Shown: positions 37,013 to 45,375, counted from the first letter of the stretch. The stretch is 64,000 bases of DNA from Rhodanobacter humi (GCF_041107455.1 NZ_JBGBPY010000001.1:1736001-1800000); one strand, 5' to 3'. Notes: generated from the sequence alone by a model not told the origin. Translations and numbers: made by a program.

Positions 37013-37417
37013 TCAGCCGCCCTTGATCGGATAGGTCTGCGTGCCACCACTGGAAGCGGGCGCGGCCGGGTTGCCACCCGGCGCGGCGGGCGTGACCAGG
37101 TGCGAGCCGCACTGGTAGGCGCCCCAGGGCTGCGAGCCGTCGCTGGGTTCGGCCAGCGGCTTGATGGTGTCGGCGTGCATGGTGGCGGCTTCGTTGCGCG
37201 CCATCACCTGCAGTTCGTCGCGCACCTTGATGTCGTTGCGGTCCACCGGGCCCACGTGGTCCATCACCGAGACGGTGATCTTGCCCAGGTCCTTGCAGCC
37301 GGAAACGTCGCCGTTCCATGCCGTGCGCACGTTCTGCGACGCCGGCGTGGGGTTGATGCCCCAGGTGCAGGCGCCCAGCAGCAGGGTGGGGACGAGCAGC
37401 AGCACGGTCTTGCGCAT
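37013..37417 (-). CDS. Small lipoprotein, DUF4156-like
   Basis: The 134-residue protein has a lipoprotein signal with lipobox LLGAC, so mature Cys17. A single compact domain follows (SGCKDLGKITVSV, DELQVMARNEAATMHADTI, AYQC), the pattern of DUF4156 lipoproteins, with two further cysteines. The C-terminal 25 residues are Pro/Ala/Gly-rich. Function unknown. The ATG at 37417 begins the signal sequence directly. Confidence 0.75.
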   Translation of the reverse strand: MRKTVLLLVPTLLLGACTWGINPTPASQNVRTAWNGDVSGCKDLGKITVSVMDHVGPVDRNDIKVRDELQVMARNEAATMHADTIKPLAEPSDGSQPWGAYQCGSHLVTPAAPGGNPAAPASSGGTQTYPIKGG

Positions 37418-37444
37418 GGACGACTCCGGACGGGCATTGACGAA

Positions 37445-37474
37445 AGAGGCCGGGGAGTGAACCGCCCGGCCTCT
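37445..37474 (-). terminator. Hairpin downstream of the M16 peptidase gene
   Basis: A 10-bp stem, AGAGGCCGGG at 37445-37454 with its complement at 37465-37474, lies 43 bp past the M16 gene stop on the minus strand and is followed by only a short T-run (CTTTCG). It probably marks the transcript end before the lipoprotein gene. Confidence 0.5.
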
Positions 37475-37516
37475 CCATGCTAACGCGGCCGGCGTGGCCG
37501 CGTCCCCTTTGCGTGC

Positions 37517-40411
37517 TTATTTCGCTGACGCGCCGGCTGGCGCGTCAGCCAGCGGCTTGCCGTCGGCGTCGAGCACCTGCACCTCGCCCAGGTTCAGCGC
37601 GCGCACCGGCGCCTCGATCTGCTTGAGGTCGCCCACGATCACCCAGGTCATCGCCGCGGGCTGCACGATCTGCTTGATCGCGGCCTCGGCCTCGGCCGGG
37701 GTGATTGCCTCCAGCTTCGGCTTCAGCGTCTGCACATAGTCGTCGGGACGGCCATACTCAACGATGCCGTTCATCGCGCCGAGCACCGCGGAGGTGGTCT
37801 CGTAGCTGCCCGGCAGCGCGCGGATGCGCTGATCCTTGATCTTCGCGATCTCGTCGGCGGTCAGCGGCTTGTCGGCTATCACGGCGCGCGCCTCCTTCAG
37901 CACCTCCGCGGCGGAGGGCGCGGTCTTGTCGGTCTGCACCGGTGCGTAGAACAGCATCGGCCGCTGGCCCTGGGCGTCCATCAGGAAGCTCTGCGCGCCG
38001 TAGGCCCAGCGCTTGTCCTCGCGCAGGTTCATGTTGAGGCGCGAGGTGAAGGTGCCGCCGAAGGCGCCGTTCGCCACCTGGATCGCGAGGTTGTCCGGCG
38101 CGCGCGTGGACGGCGCAAGCAGGCCGGCCATGATTAGCGACTGCGGCGCATCGGGGCGGTCGATCAGGAACACGCGCGGTTTGGCCTGCGCCGCCACCTT
38201 CGCGATGTTCTTGTGCGGGATCGCACCGGCCGGTGCCTGCCAGTCGCCGAAGGCGGCGTCCAGTTCCGGGATGATCCGGTCCAGCGTGGTGTCGCCGGCG
38301 ACCAGGATCTTCACGTTGTCCGGGCGCAACCACTGCTGCTGGAAGGTGCGCAGGTCGGCGGCGGTCAACGCCTTGATGCTGGCCTCGGTGCCGCTGCCGG
38401 TGAACGGGATGCCGTAGGCATGGTCGGCGCCATACAGCAGCGGCGGCAGGGTGCGCAGCGCGAGGCCGACCGGCTGGGTCTTCTCCTGCGCAATGTCGGC
38501 CAGCCACTGGCCGCGCACGCGCTCGATGTCGGCCGGCTTGAACGCGGGATCGCGCACGATGTCGGCGAACAGCGCCAGCGAGGGCTGGAGCTGGTCGTTC
38601 AACGCGTTGAGCGAAGCGCTGCAGTCGTCCAGCCCGCAACCGACGCGGGTGATCGCGCCCAGCCGCTGCTTGGTCTTGGCGATCTCCACCGAATCGAGCT
38701 TGCCGGTGCTCTCGTTCATCAGGCTCGCGGTGAAGTTCGCGGTGCCGAGCTTGCGACCTTGGTCGGCGGCATAGCCGGCGTCGAACAGCAGCTGCACCTG
38801 GGTCACCGGGATGGTGTGGCGCTGGGCGAGGATCACCTCGATGCCGTTCTTCAGCTTGCCGCGCTCGAGCTGCGGGAAGCTCAGCGACGGGAATGCGTCG
38901 ACCTGTGGCACGCCTTGGCTGCGGTCCACGTCGCTCTTCGCCACGCTGTACGCGTGCGCGGCCGGCAGCTTCGGCTGCGGGCGACCGGCGGCGTCGCCCA
39001 GCGGCTGCACCGCCTTGTCTTCGGCGACCGGATCGAAGCCCTTGCCGGCGGGCAGCACGGTGAGCAGGTAGTCGCCCTTGTTGAGCCACTGGTCGGCCGC
39101 GGCCTTGACGCTGGCCGGCGTGGCCGCGTCGGCGCGTTCGAGGTCGAGCCGGTAGGCGCCCGGGTTGCCGCGGTAGACCTGGCCCTCGGCGAGGATCACC
39201 GCCTTGCCGCCGAAGCCGCCCACCTTCTCCAGCCCGCGCACGAACGCCGCGCGGTTGCCGATCTTGGCGCGACCGAGTTCGTCGGCGCTGGGGCCGCTGG
39301 CGAGGAACTTCTTCAGCTCGTCATCGATCGCCGCTTCCACTTTCGCCGGGTCCACGCCCTGCTTCACGTCGGCCTGGATCTGGAACTGGCTGGCCAGCGC
39401 GAACGGCGCCATGCTGGCGGAAACGTCGTCCACCAGCTTGTCCTGGTAGACGAGGCGCTGGTACAACCGCGAGGTCTTGCCACCGCCGAGTACGGTGCTG
39501 GCAAGGTCGAGCTGGATCGCGGCATCGCTGCCCAGCTGCGGCACCACCCAGGTGCGATAGATGCGCGGCTGCGCCACGTGGTCGTGCTGCACGCCGCGGG
39601 TGGACTTCGCCAGCGGGGTGATCCACGGCTGCTGGCGCGCCACCGGCTGGCCGGCCGGGATGTCGCCGAAGTACTTCAGCGCCTTCGCGCGGGCCTCGGC
39701 CACGGTGATGTCGCCGGCCAGCACCAGGGTGGTGTTGGCGGCACCGTAGTTGTCGTGGAACCACGCCTTCACGTCGGCCAGCGAGGCGGCGTCGAGGTCG
39801 GCCATCGAGCCGATGGTGTCGTGCTGGTAGGGGTGGTTCGCGGGATAGGTGTTGGCGAGGATGTTCTCGTCCACGCGGCCGTAGGGACGGTTCTCGCCCT
39901 GGCGCTTCTCGTTCTGCACCACGCCGCGCTGGGTGTCGAGCTCCTTCTGGCCGATCGCGCCGAGCAGGTGACCCATGCGGTCGGATTCCATCCACAGCGC
40001 CATGTCCAGCGCGGTGGTGGGCACCGTCTCGAAGTAGTTCGTGCGGTCGAACCAGGTGGTGCCGTTCATGTCAGTGGCGCCGGCCAGCTCGAACGGCTGG
40101 AAGTAGGTGCCCTTGTGGTGCTCCGAGCCCGAGAACATCAGGTGCTCGAACAGATGGGCGAAGCCGGTCTTGCCCTTCGGCTCGTCGGCCGAACCGATGT
40201 GGTACCAGATGCTCACCGCCACCACCGGCGCCTTGTGGTCCTCGTGCACGACCACGGTGAGTCCGTTCGGCAGGGTGAAGCGGGTGTAGGCGATCTCCGG
40301 CATGCCGTGTGCGGCCGACGCGCTGTTCGCGGCCATGGCCACGTCCGGCGCGACACCGCCGGCGACGCTCATCAGACCCGCGATCAGCAGGGCGAGTGGC
40401 TTGCTTCCCAT
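37517..40411 (-). CDS. Two-domain M16 family metallopeptidase (secreted)
   Basis: A 964-residue pitrilysin/insulinase-type protease. A signal peptide (1-28, ending VAMAAN) precedes the zinc-binding HLFEH motif at 86-90 (His86, His90, catalytic Glu89), with the distal Glu in the ENEKRQGE-like VQNEKRQGEN region. A second M16 half starts near 520 (LKNGIEVILAQRHTIPVTQVQLLFDAGYAAD) and has lost the HxxEH motif, as is usual. It degrades peptides in the periplasm. It is divergent from the sigma-54-controlled small protein genes; the 261 bp between contain TGTCC repeats and the promoter of the small genes. Confidence 0.92.
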   Translation of the reverse strand: MGSKPLALLIAGLMSVAGGVAPDVAMAANSASAAHGMPEIAYTRFTLPNGLTVVVHEDHKAPVVAVSIWYHIGSADEPKGKTGFAHLFEHLMFSGSEHHKGTYFQPFELAGATDMNGTTWFDRTNYFETVPTTALDMALWMESDRMGHLLGAIGQKELDTQRGVVQNEKRQGENRPYGRVDENILANTYPANHPYQHDTIGSMADLDAASLADVKAWFHDNYGAANTTLVLAGDITVAEARAKALKYFGDIPAGQPVARQQPWITPLAKSTRGVQHDHVAQPRIYRTWVVPQLGSDAAIQLDLASTVLGGGKTSRLYQRLVYQDKLVDDVSASMAPFALASQFQIQADVKQGVDPAKVEAAIDDELKKFLASGPSADELGRAKIGNRAAFVRGLEKVGGFGGKAVILAEGQVYRGNPGAYRLDLERADAATPASVKAAADQWLNKGDYLLTVLPAGKGFDPVAEDKAVQPLGDAAGRPQPKLPAAHAYSVAKSDVDRSQGVPQVDAFPSLSFPQLERGKLKNGIEVILAQRHTIPVTQVQLLFDAGYAADQGRKLGTANFTASLMNESTGKLDSVEIAKTKQRLGAITRVGCGLDDCSASLNALNDQLQPSLALFADIVRDPAFKPADIERVRGQWLADIAQEKTQPVGLALRTLPPLLYGADHAYGIPFTGSGTEASIKALTAADLRTFQQQWLRPDNVKILVAGDTTLDRIIPELDAAFGDWQAPAGAIPHKNIAKVAAQAKPRVFLIDRPDAPQSLIMAGLLAPSTRAPDNLAIQVANGAFGGTFTSRLNMNLREDKRWAYGAQSFLMDAQGQRPMLFYAPVQTDKTAPSAAEVLKEARAVIADKPLTADEIAKIKDQRIRALPGSYETTSAVLGAMNGIVEYGRPDDYVQTLKPKLEAITPAEAEAAIKQIVQPAAMTWVIVGDLKQIEAPVRALNLGEVQVLDADGKPLADAPAGASAK

Positions 40412-40495
40412 CGTGACGCTCCTTTTCGGTTCGGATGTCGCCTGAGCCTATGGGAGTTCGCAACTTCTTGCCAGATGACGATGGGCATGCCCGCC

Positions 40496-40544
40496 TGTCC
40501 GTCCGGCCGGCTGTCCGGTTTGCCTGTCCAGCTGTCCGCGGACA
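40496..40544 (+). promoter_or_regulatory. Tandem CTGTCC repeats upstream of a sigma-54 promoter (candidate enhancer)
   Basis: TGTCC occurs at 40496, 40512, 40525 and 40533, each preceded by C, and the last forms a palindrome TGTCCGCGGACA (40533-40544). They lie about 95-140 bp upstream of the expected start site, where bacterial enhancer-binding proteins bind. The (C/G)TGTC units resemble the tandem sites recalled for PilR at the pilin promoter of Pseudomonas. Which activator binds is unknown. Confidence 0.5.
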
Positions 40545-40611
40545 AGCGACCGGCCTGCACGCTGGATTTTTCAAATCGTTCGAATTCAATAACTTGAAAA
40601 CAATTTTCGGC

Positions 40612-40628
40612 TTGGCACGCGGATTGCA
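40612..40628 (+). promoter_or_regulatory. Sigma-54 (RpoN) promoter
   Basis: TTGGCACGCGGATTGCA has GG (40614-40615) and GC (40626-40627) separated by exactly 10 bp and matches the TGGCACG-N4-TTGCA consensus. Transcription should start near 40639, about 34 nt before the first small-protein ATG. AT-rich DNA lies just upstream. Confidence 0.85.
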
Positions 40629-40672
40629 CCAGAACACGTGCAGGAACCACCCACCCTTGTCGGAGACACACC

Positions 40673-40867
40673 ATGAAATACGAGAACCTGATGCTGAGCG
40701 GCCTGTTCGTCGTCTGCCTGCTGGTTTGCACCCTGGTGCTGGGCGCGATGCTGAGTGCCACCCCTTCGTCCGTGCAGCTGGCCAGCGCCGGCAGCTCCCT
40801 GCTGGCTTCGCCCACGCAATGCGCGCTGCTGGCCGACGGCGTGATCTGTCCGCGTCAGCCGGGCTGA
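40673..40867 (+). CDS. Small membrane protein A of a tandem paralogous pair
   Basis: A 64-residue protein I do not recognise. It begins MKYENLMLSGLFVVCLLVC, has one hydrophobic helix (about 6-28, with two internal Cys) and a short polar tail ending C-x8-CP-x3-G (Cys50, Cys59). GGAG lies 8 nt before the ATG. It is preceded by a sigma-54 promoter and followed after 34 bp by a paralogue with the same layout. Topology could be a membrane-anchored peptide or an uncleaved or inefficiently cleaved secretion signal with a disulfide-closed C-terminal loop. The paralogy, RBS and promoter show it is a real gene; function is unknown. Confidence 0.8.
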   Translation: MKYENLMLSGLFVVCLLVCTLVLGAMLSATPSSVQLASAGSSLLASPTQCALLADGVICPRQPG

Positions 40868-40901
40868 GCCCACCCCACGACGCGACTACCGGAGTACCGC
40901 C

Positions 40902-41105
40902 ATGAAACACGAAACCCTGATGCTGCACGGCCTGTTCGCCGCCTGCCTGCTGGTCTGCGCCCTGGTGGTCGGCTCGATGCTGACGACGGTCCCGCTGTCG
41001 GCGCAGTTCGCCGCCAAGGCCGGCGCCACCCACGCGCTGGTTGCCTCGACCAACGCCTGCGTGGCGCCGGGCCACGGCGCAACCTGCCCGCTGCCGCGCG
41101 GCTGA
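40902..41105 (+). CDS. Small membrane protein B of a tandem paralogous pair
   Basis: A 67-residue paralogue of the preceding protein. Shared positions include MK-E-LML-GLF--CLLVC-LV-G-ML at the N-terminus, P-S-Q in the linker and the tail C-x8-CP-x3-G (Cys53, Cys62). Its linker and loop differ freely, so the hydrophobic start and the two-Cys loop appear to be what selection keeps. GGAG lies 7 nt before the ATG. It is probably co-transcribed from the sigma-54 promoter. A weak hairpin (TCGCGTGC at 41122-41129 with 41136-41143) follows. Function unknown. Confidence 0.8.
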   Translation: MKHETLMLHGLFAACLLVCALVVGSMLTTVPLSAQFAAKAGATHALVASTNACVAPGHGATCPLPRG

Positions 41106-41141
41106 TCGCTGGATGGTTGGCTCGCGTGCCGTCGAGCACGC

Positions 41142-41156
41142 GATAATCGCCGGATG
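41142..41156 (+). promoter_or_regulatory. Possible leaderless start of trmL: GATAAT, 6 nt, ATG
   Basis: GATAAT (41142-41147) is separated by CGCCGG from the ATG at 41154; no Shine-Dalgarno is present. TTGGCT at 41117-41122 is a weak -35 with 19-bp spacing. Confidence 0.45.
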
Positions 41157-41621
41157 CTGCATGTCATCCTGTTCCATCCCGAAATCCCGCCGAACACCGG
41201 CAACGTCATCCGTCTGTGCGCCAACACCGGCGCCGCGCTGCACCTGATCCGCCCGCTCGGCTTCGCGCTCGACGATGCGCGCCTGCGCCGCGCGGGCCTG
41301 GACTACCACGAGTACGCCCGCGTGCAGGTGCACGACAAGCTCGACGACTGCCTCGCCGCGATCGGCCAGCCGCGCGTGTATGCCTTCACCACCCGCGGCC
41401 GCACGCGCCATGTCGATGCCCGCTACGCCGACGGCGACGCGTTGCTGTTCGGCTGCGAGACCGCCGGCCTGCCCGTCGAGGTGCTGGACGGCATTCCCGA
41501 GGCACAGCGCATGCGCCTGCCGATGCGGCCGGACAGCCGCAGCCTCAATCTCTCCAATGCCGTCGCCGTGGCCGTGTACGAAGCCTGGCGGCAACTCGGC
41601 TTCGACGGCGCCATCGATTGA
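41154..41621 (+). CDS. trmL: tRNA (cytidine/uridine-34 2'-O)-methyltransferase TrmL
   Basis: A 155-residue SPOUT-fold enzyme of normal TrmL length. It begins [25 protein letters not shown] with the conserved Asn and Arg, and has the knot-region signature [10 protein letters not shown] and [24 protein letters not shown]. It methylates the ribose of the wobble nucleotide in leucine tRNAs. The gene follows the small-protein pair; its start may be leaderless. A palindromic element separates it from ubiJ. Confidence 0.95.
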   Translation: MLHVILFHPEIPPNTGNVIRLCANTGAALHLIRPLGFALDDARLRRAGLDYHEYARVQVHDKLDDCLAAIGQPRVYAFTTRGRTRHVDARYADGDALLFGCETAGLPVEVLDGIPEAQRMRLPMRPDSRSLNLSNAVAVAVYEAWRQLGFDGAID

Positions 41622-41637
41622 AAACCCCTTGCGCGCA

Positions 41638-41687
41638 GGTCGGGCTTCAGCCCGACAGACTCGTACGTGTCGGGATGAATCCCGACC
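41638..41687. repeat. Palindromic doublet of a third family
   Basis: Arms GGTCGGGCTTCAGCCCGACA (41638-41657) and TGTCGGGATGAATCCCGACC (41668-41687) are an imperfect inverted pair with a 10-bp spacer, each arm itself self-complementary. Same architecture as the REPIN-like doublets but with a GTCGGG core. Lies between trmL and ubiJ. Confidence 0.7.
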
Positions 41688-41704
41688 CACGAGCGCTTGC
41701 CCGC

Positions 41705-41719
41705 TACAATCGCCGGATG
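41705..41719 (+). promoter_or_regulatory. Possible leaderless start of ubiJ: TACAAT, 6 nt, ATG
   Basis: TACAAT (41705-41710), CGCCGG, then ATG at 41717, with no Shine-Dalgarno. Same spacing and nearly the same spacer as before trmL. Confidence 0.45.
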
Positions 41720-42394
41720 ACCGACCCCACACCCAACGCCTGGCTGCCCGTGCCGCTGCGCAAGCTGGCCGGACGCGCGCTGGAAACCGCGCTGAACCAC
41801 ACGCTGTCGCTCGATCCCGACACGCAGCAGAAGCTCGCCGCGTTGAACGGTCGCCGCGTGCTGCTGCACCTCGCCGGGCCGGAGCTGGCGCTGGCCGTGC
41901 AGGTGCAGGACGGTCGCCTCAAGGTCGGCCCGCCGGACGAGACAGAAACCGCGGCCAGCACGCTGCGCGTGGCCGCCACGCCCGGCAGCCTGCTGGCGAT
42001 GGCGCTGCGCCGCGGCGACGACGGCGTGGCGCCGGGCAAGGTGGAGATCGCCGGCGACGCCGACCTCGCGCGCCGGCTGGAAAAACTCGCCAGCCAGTTC
42101 GCCCCGGATTTCGAGGAAGCGTTCGCCCGCACGTTCGGCGACGTGCTGGGCGTGCCGATCGCACGCGCCGTGCGCAAGGCGCTGGCGCACGCGAAAGAGA
42201 CCGCCAGCCACCTTACCGAGGACGGCGCTGCCTGGTTGCGCGACGAATCGCGCCTCGCGCTGGCGCCGGGCGAGGCAGAAGCCTTCCTCGACGGCGTGGA
42301 TGCGCTGCGCGAACGCAGCGAGCGGCTGGAGGCGCGTATCAATCGATTGGCGGCACGCTTGCAAGGGACACATCCCAAGGGAGCTGGCGCGTGA
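41717..42394 (+). CDS. ubiJ: Ubiquinone biosynthesis accessory factor UbiJ (SCP2 domain)
   Basis: The 225-residue protein has an SCP2-like lipid-binding domain at about 10-120 ([41 protein letters not shown]...[19 protein letters not shown]) and a C-terminal coiled coil ([20 protein letters not shown]). UbiJ binds hydrophobic ubiquinone intermediates in the cytosolic Ubi complex; UbiK, its partner, is encoded at 57.0 kb. The stop overlaps the ubiB GTG start (GTGA), so ubiJ-ubiB are translationally coupled. Confidence 0.9.
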   Translation: MTDPTPNAWLPVPLRKLAGRALETALNHTLSLDPDTQQKLAALNGRRVLLHLAGPELALAVQVQDGRLKVGPPDETETAASTLRVAATPGSLLAMALRRGDDGVAPGKVEIAGDADLARRLEKLASQFAPDFEEAFARTFGDVLGVPIARAVRKALAHAKETASHLTEDGAAWLRDESRLALAPGEAEAFLDGVDALRERSERLEARINRLAARLQGTHPKGAGA

Positions 42395-44040
42395 CTCCGC
42401 TCGCCGTCGTGCCGCGCCTGCTGCGTGTCGCCGTGGTGCTGCTGCGCTACCGGCTGGACGAGCTGGTCGACGCCACCCATCTGTTCCGGCCGCTGAAATT
42501 CCTGCGTCCGCTGCTGGGCCGGCCCGCCGTCGACGTGCGCCCGCTGGCGCGCGGCGTGCGGCTGCGCCTCGCGCTCACCGCGCTGGGGCCGATCTTCGTC
42601 AAGGCCGGCCAGGTGCTGTCGACCCGCCGCGACCTGGTGCCCGAGGACATCGCCGACGAACTCGCCCTGCTGCAGGACCAGGTGCCGCCCTTCCCCGGCG
42701 TCGAGGCCAAGGCGATCGTCGAGCGCGAGCTGAAGTCGCCGATTGGCCATCTGTACGCGCACTTCGACGAGACGCCGCTGGCCTCCGCCTCGATCGCCCA
42801 GGTGCACGCCGCGGAGCTTCCCGACGGCCGCGCGGTGGTGGTGAAGGTGTTGCGCCCCGGCATCGACGCGAAGATCGCGCGCGACGTGCGCCTGCTGCAT
42901 TCGCTGGGCCTGCTCGCGCAGCGCTGGCATCCGAACGCCGACAAGATCCGGCCGCTGGATGTCGTCGCGGAAGTGGAGAAGATGCTGGAGCACGAACTGG
43001 ACCTGCAGCGCGAAGGCGCCAGCGCCAGCCTGCTGCGCCGCAACTTCGCCAGCGGCGTCGATCTCTACGTGCCCGAGGTGCACTGGGACCTGACCGCGCA
43101 GCGCGTGCTCACGCTGGAGCGCGTGCACGGCATCAGCAGCGATGACATCGCCGCGATCGACGCCGCCGGCATCGACCGCAAGGCGCTCGCCGTCAAGGGC
43201 GTGCGGGTGTTCTACGAACAGGTGTTCCGCGACAACTTCTTCCACGCCGACGCCCACCCCGGCAACATCTGGGTGGACCCCACGCGCCCCACCGAGCCAC
43301 GCTTCATCGCGCTGGACTTCGGCATCATGGGCTCGCTGCCCGAGGCCGACCAGTACTGGCTGGCGCAGAACTTCATCGCACTGTTCGAGCGCGACTACGC
43401 GCGCATCGCCAAGCTGCATGTGGACGCCGGCTGGATGCCGGCCACGGTGCGGCTGGACGAGCTGGAAGCGGCGGTGCGCACGGTATGCGAGCCCTACTTC
43501 ACCCGCCCGCTGTCGCAGATCTCGCTGGCCGAGCTGGTGGTGAAACTGTTCCAGACCGCGCGCCGCTTCGAGCTGACCCTGCAGCCGCAGCTGATCCTGC
43601 TGCAGAAGACCCTGCTCAACATCGAGGGCGTGGGCCGCCTGCTCGATCCGGAGATCGACATCTGGGCGGTGGCGCATCCGGTGCTGAAGCGCATCCTGCG
43701 CGAGCGCTACAGCCCGCTGCGCACACTGCGCGAAGTGCGCAAGCGCCTGCCCGAATGGTTCCACCTCGCGCCGCGCCTGCCCGAACTGGTGCACGACTCG
43801 CTCGAACGCATCGCGCGCGGCGAACACCGCCTGCTCGCCGACGTGGACACCCTGAGCCACCAGCGCCACCTGCTGCGCCGGCTGCTGCGCATGATCGCGG
43901 GCAGCGCGCTGGGCGCCACCCTGCTGCTGGGCGCCACCCTGCTGTGGGCGCTGGCGCCACAGCACGGACCGTGGTTGCCGCTGGGCATGGGCGTGGCGGG
44001 GCTGCTGGCGTTCGGCTGGGGCTGGCTGGGCCACCGGTAG
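42391..44040 (+). CDS. ubiB: Ubiquinone biosynthesis kinase/ATPase-like UbiB
   Basis: A 549-residue ABC1/UbiB-family atypical kinase. It starts at GTG 42391 (GGGAG 8 nt upstream), overlapping the ubiJ stop. The N-terminal KxGQ signature is KAGQ at 71-74; the Ala-rich loop [16 protein letters not shown], the [13 protein letters not shown] catalytic loop and the ALDFGIMG metal motif are intact. Two hydrophobic C-terminal helices (about 500-545) anchor it to the inner membrane. It promotes ubiquinone biosynthesis, probably by ATP-driven lipid extraction. The TAG stop is the first triplet of a REPIN-like element. Confidence 0.95.
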   Translation: MTPLAVVPRLLRVAVVLLRYRLDELVDATHLFRPLKFLRPLLGRPAVDVRPLARGVRLRLALTALGPIFVKAGQVLSTRRDLVPEDIADELALLQDQVPPFPGVEAKAIVERELKSPIGHLYAHFDETPLASASIAQVHAAELPDGRAVVVKVLRPGIDAKIARDVRLLHSLGLLAQRWHPNADKIRPLDVVAEVEKMLEHELDLQREGASASLLRRNFASGVDLYVPEVHWDLTAQRVLTLERVHGISSDDIAAIDAAGIDRKALAVKGVRVFYEQVFRDNFFHADAHPGNIWVDPTRPTEPRFIALDFGIMGSLPEADQYWLAQNFIALFERDYARIAKLHVDAGWMPATVRLDELEAAVRTVCEPYFTRPLSQISLAELVVKLFQTARRFELTLQPQLILLQKTLLNIEGVGRLLDPEIDIWAVAHPVLKRILRERYSPLRTLREVRKRLPEWFHLAPRLPELVHDSLERIARGEHRLLADVDTLSHQRHLLRRLLRMIAGSALGATLLLGATLLWALAPQHGPWLPLGMGVAGLLAFGWGWLGHR

Positions 44041-44119
44041 GAGCGGCTTCAGCCGCGATGCCTTTCCGGCTTTCCCGACATCATGCACAACAAGAGCATC
44101 GCGGCTGAAGCCGCTCCTA
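44038..44119. repeat. REPIN-like palindromic doublet, copy 2
   Basis: Inverted 21-bp arms of the GGAGCGGCTTCAGCCGC family at 44038-44058 and 44099-44119, perfect, 40-bp spacer. The leading TAG is the stop codon of ubiB. The right arm lies just ahead of truC, where an in-frame ATG at 44083 would create a spurious N-terminal extension. Confidence 0.85.
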
Positions 44120-44139
44120 CCATTGCATCCCATCCCACC

Positions 44140-44856
44140 ATGCCACCCATCGAGATCCTCCATCAGGACGACGCCCTCGTCGCGGTGAACAAGCCCGCGG
44201 GCCTGGCCGTGCACCGCTCGAAAATGGTGAACGATGCCGAGCATTACCTCGTCGACGTGCTGCGCGAACAGCTGGGCGGCAACGTCTACCTCGCCCACCG
44301 CCTCGACCGCGCCACCAGCGGCGTGCTGCTGGTGGCGCGGTCCAGCGAAGTCGCCGCCGCGTTGGGCGAGCAGTTCATGGGCCGCGACGTCCGCAAGCAA
44401 TACCTCACCGTGGTACGCGGCTGGCCGGAGCCGGCCGAAGGCGTGACCGACTACCCGCTGCCCGGTTCGCGCGAAACCGGCCCGCGCCGCGAGGCACGCA
44501 CGTGCTATCGCCGCCTCGCCACGGTGGAAGTGCCCATCGAACTCGGCCGCTACCCACAACAGCGTTACGCCCTCGTGCTGGCCGAGCCCGAAACCGGCCG
44601 CTTCCGCCAGATCCGCAAGCATCTCGCCCACCTCCACCATCCGGTGATCGGCGACTGCCAGCACGGCCGCGGCGACCACAACCGCCTGTACAAGCAGCAC
44701 TTCGGCTGCCACCGCATGCTGCTGCACGCGTGGCGACTGCGCTTCGCGCATCCAGTCACCGGCACACCGATGCAGCTCGAGGCGCCGCTGGACGAAGCGT
44801 ACGCGGACCTGCTCCGTCGCTTCGGCTGGACGCTGCCGGACGTCGGTCTCGCGTAG
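44140..44856 (+). CDS. truC: tRNA pseudouridine(65) synthase TruC
   Basis: A 238-residue RluA/TruC-family enzyme. The catalytic Asp56 is in AHRLDRATSG; the N-terminal ILHQDDALVAVNKPAGLAVHRS and later RFRQIRKHLAHLHHPVIGDCQHGRGDHNR are typical of TruC. It isomerises U65 in tRNAs. I start at 44140 because residues from the longer frame (ATG 44083) are encoded by the REPIN right arm. The TAG stop is again the outer triplet of a REPIN-like element. Confidence 0.9.
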   Translation: MPPIEILHQDDALVAVNKPAGLAVHRSKMVNDAEHYLVDVLREQLGGNVYLAHRLDRATSGVLLVARSSEVAAALGEQFMGRDVRKQYLTVVRGWPEPAEGVTDYPLPGSRETGPRREARTCYRRLATVEVPIELGRYPQQRYALVLAEPETGRFRQIRKHLAHLHHPVIGDCQHGRGDHNRLYKQHFGCHRMLLHAWRLRFAHPVTGTPMQLEAPLDEAYADLLRRFGWTLPDVGLA

Positions 44857-44922
44857 GAGCGGCTTCAGCCGCGATGCTCTTCGATCCACCAGCCAAGAGC
44901 ATCGCGGCTGAAGCCGCTCCTA
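44854..44922. repeat. REPIN-like palindromic doublet, copy 3
   Basis: Perfect inverted arms of the GGAGCGGCTTCAGCCGC family at 44854-44874 and 44902-44922; pairing continues inward (ATGCTCTT / AAGAGCAT), giving a 28-bp stem. The leading TAG is the stop codon of truC. Located between truC and arfB. Confidence 0.88.
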
Positions 44923-44940
44923 CGAATCCGTGCCATCCCC

Positions 44941-44955
44941 TAAACTTCCCGCATG
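44941..44955 (+). promoter_or_regulatory. Possible leaderless start of arfB: TAAACT, 6 nt, ATG
   Basis: TAAACT (44941-44946), TCCCGC, then ATG at 44953; no Shine-Dalgarno. It fits the TAnnnT-N6-ATG pattern seen at three other genes here. No -35 is evident. Confidence 0.35.
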
Positions 44956-45375
44956 CTGACCGTCAGCCGCACCCTGTCGATTCCTGAAACCGAGCTGGTC
45001 GAACGCTTCCTGCGTGCCGACGGTCCCGGTGGCCAGCACGTCAATCGCACCGAGAGTGCAGTCGAACTGCGCTTCGACGTGGCGCATTCGCCGTCGCTGC
45101 CGGATGTCGTGCGCGCGCGTCTGCTGGCGCGACGCGACCGCCGGCTCACCGCCGACGGCGTGCTGGTGATCCAGGGTCGCCGCTTCCGCGACCAGGCGCG
45201 CAATCGCGACGATGTGCGCGAGCGGCTCGCCGAAATCATTCGCGGCGTGCTGGTACCACCGAAGAAGCGCGTGGCGACCAAGCCCACCCGCGCTTCGAAG
45301 GAACGCCGCCTGGTCGGCAAGCAGCAACGCGGCAAGATCAAGCAGACGCGCTCGCGCAAGCCGGACTTCGAATGA
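44953..45375 (+). CDS. arfB: Alternative ribosome-rescue factor ArfB (peptidyl-tRNA hydrolase)
   Basis: A 140-residue class I release-factor-like protein. The catalytic GGQ is at 26-28 (ADGPGGQHVNRTESAVELRFD). There is no stop-codon-recognition domain, and the C-terminal about 40 residues are a basic tail (KKRVATKPTRASKERR...KIKQTRSRKPDFE) that enters the empty mRNA channel. It frees peptides from ribosomes stalled without a stop codon. Its stop overlaps the next gene's ATG (ATGA), so the two are coupled. Confidence 0.93.
   Translation: MLTVSRTLSIPETELVERFLRADGPGGQHVNRTESAVELRFDVAHSPSLPDVVRARLLARRDRRLTADGVLVIQGRRFRDQARNRDDVRERLAEIIRGVLVPPKKRVATKPTRASKERRLVGKQQRGKIKQTRSRKPDFE

Noticed and set aside
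44083-44139. N-terminal 19-codon extension of TruC
   Set aside because: Mostly encoded by the right arm of a REPIN-like element; the conserved protein starts at 44140.
41704-44889. 1,061-codon open frame on the minus strand opposite ubiJ-ubiB-truC
   Set aside because: It runs through three conserved genes and two REPIN-like repeats on the other strand; composition is that of a shadow frame.
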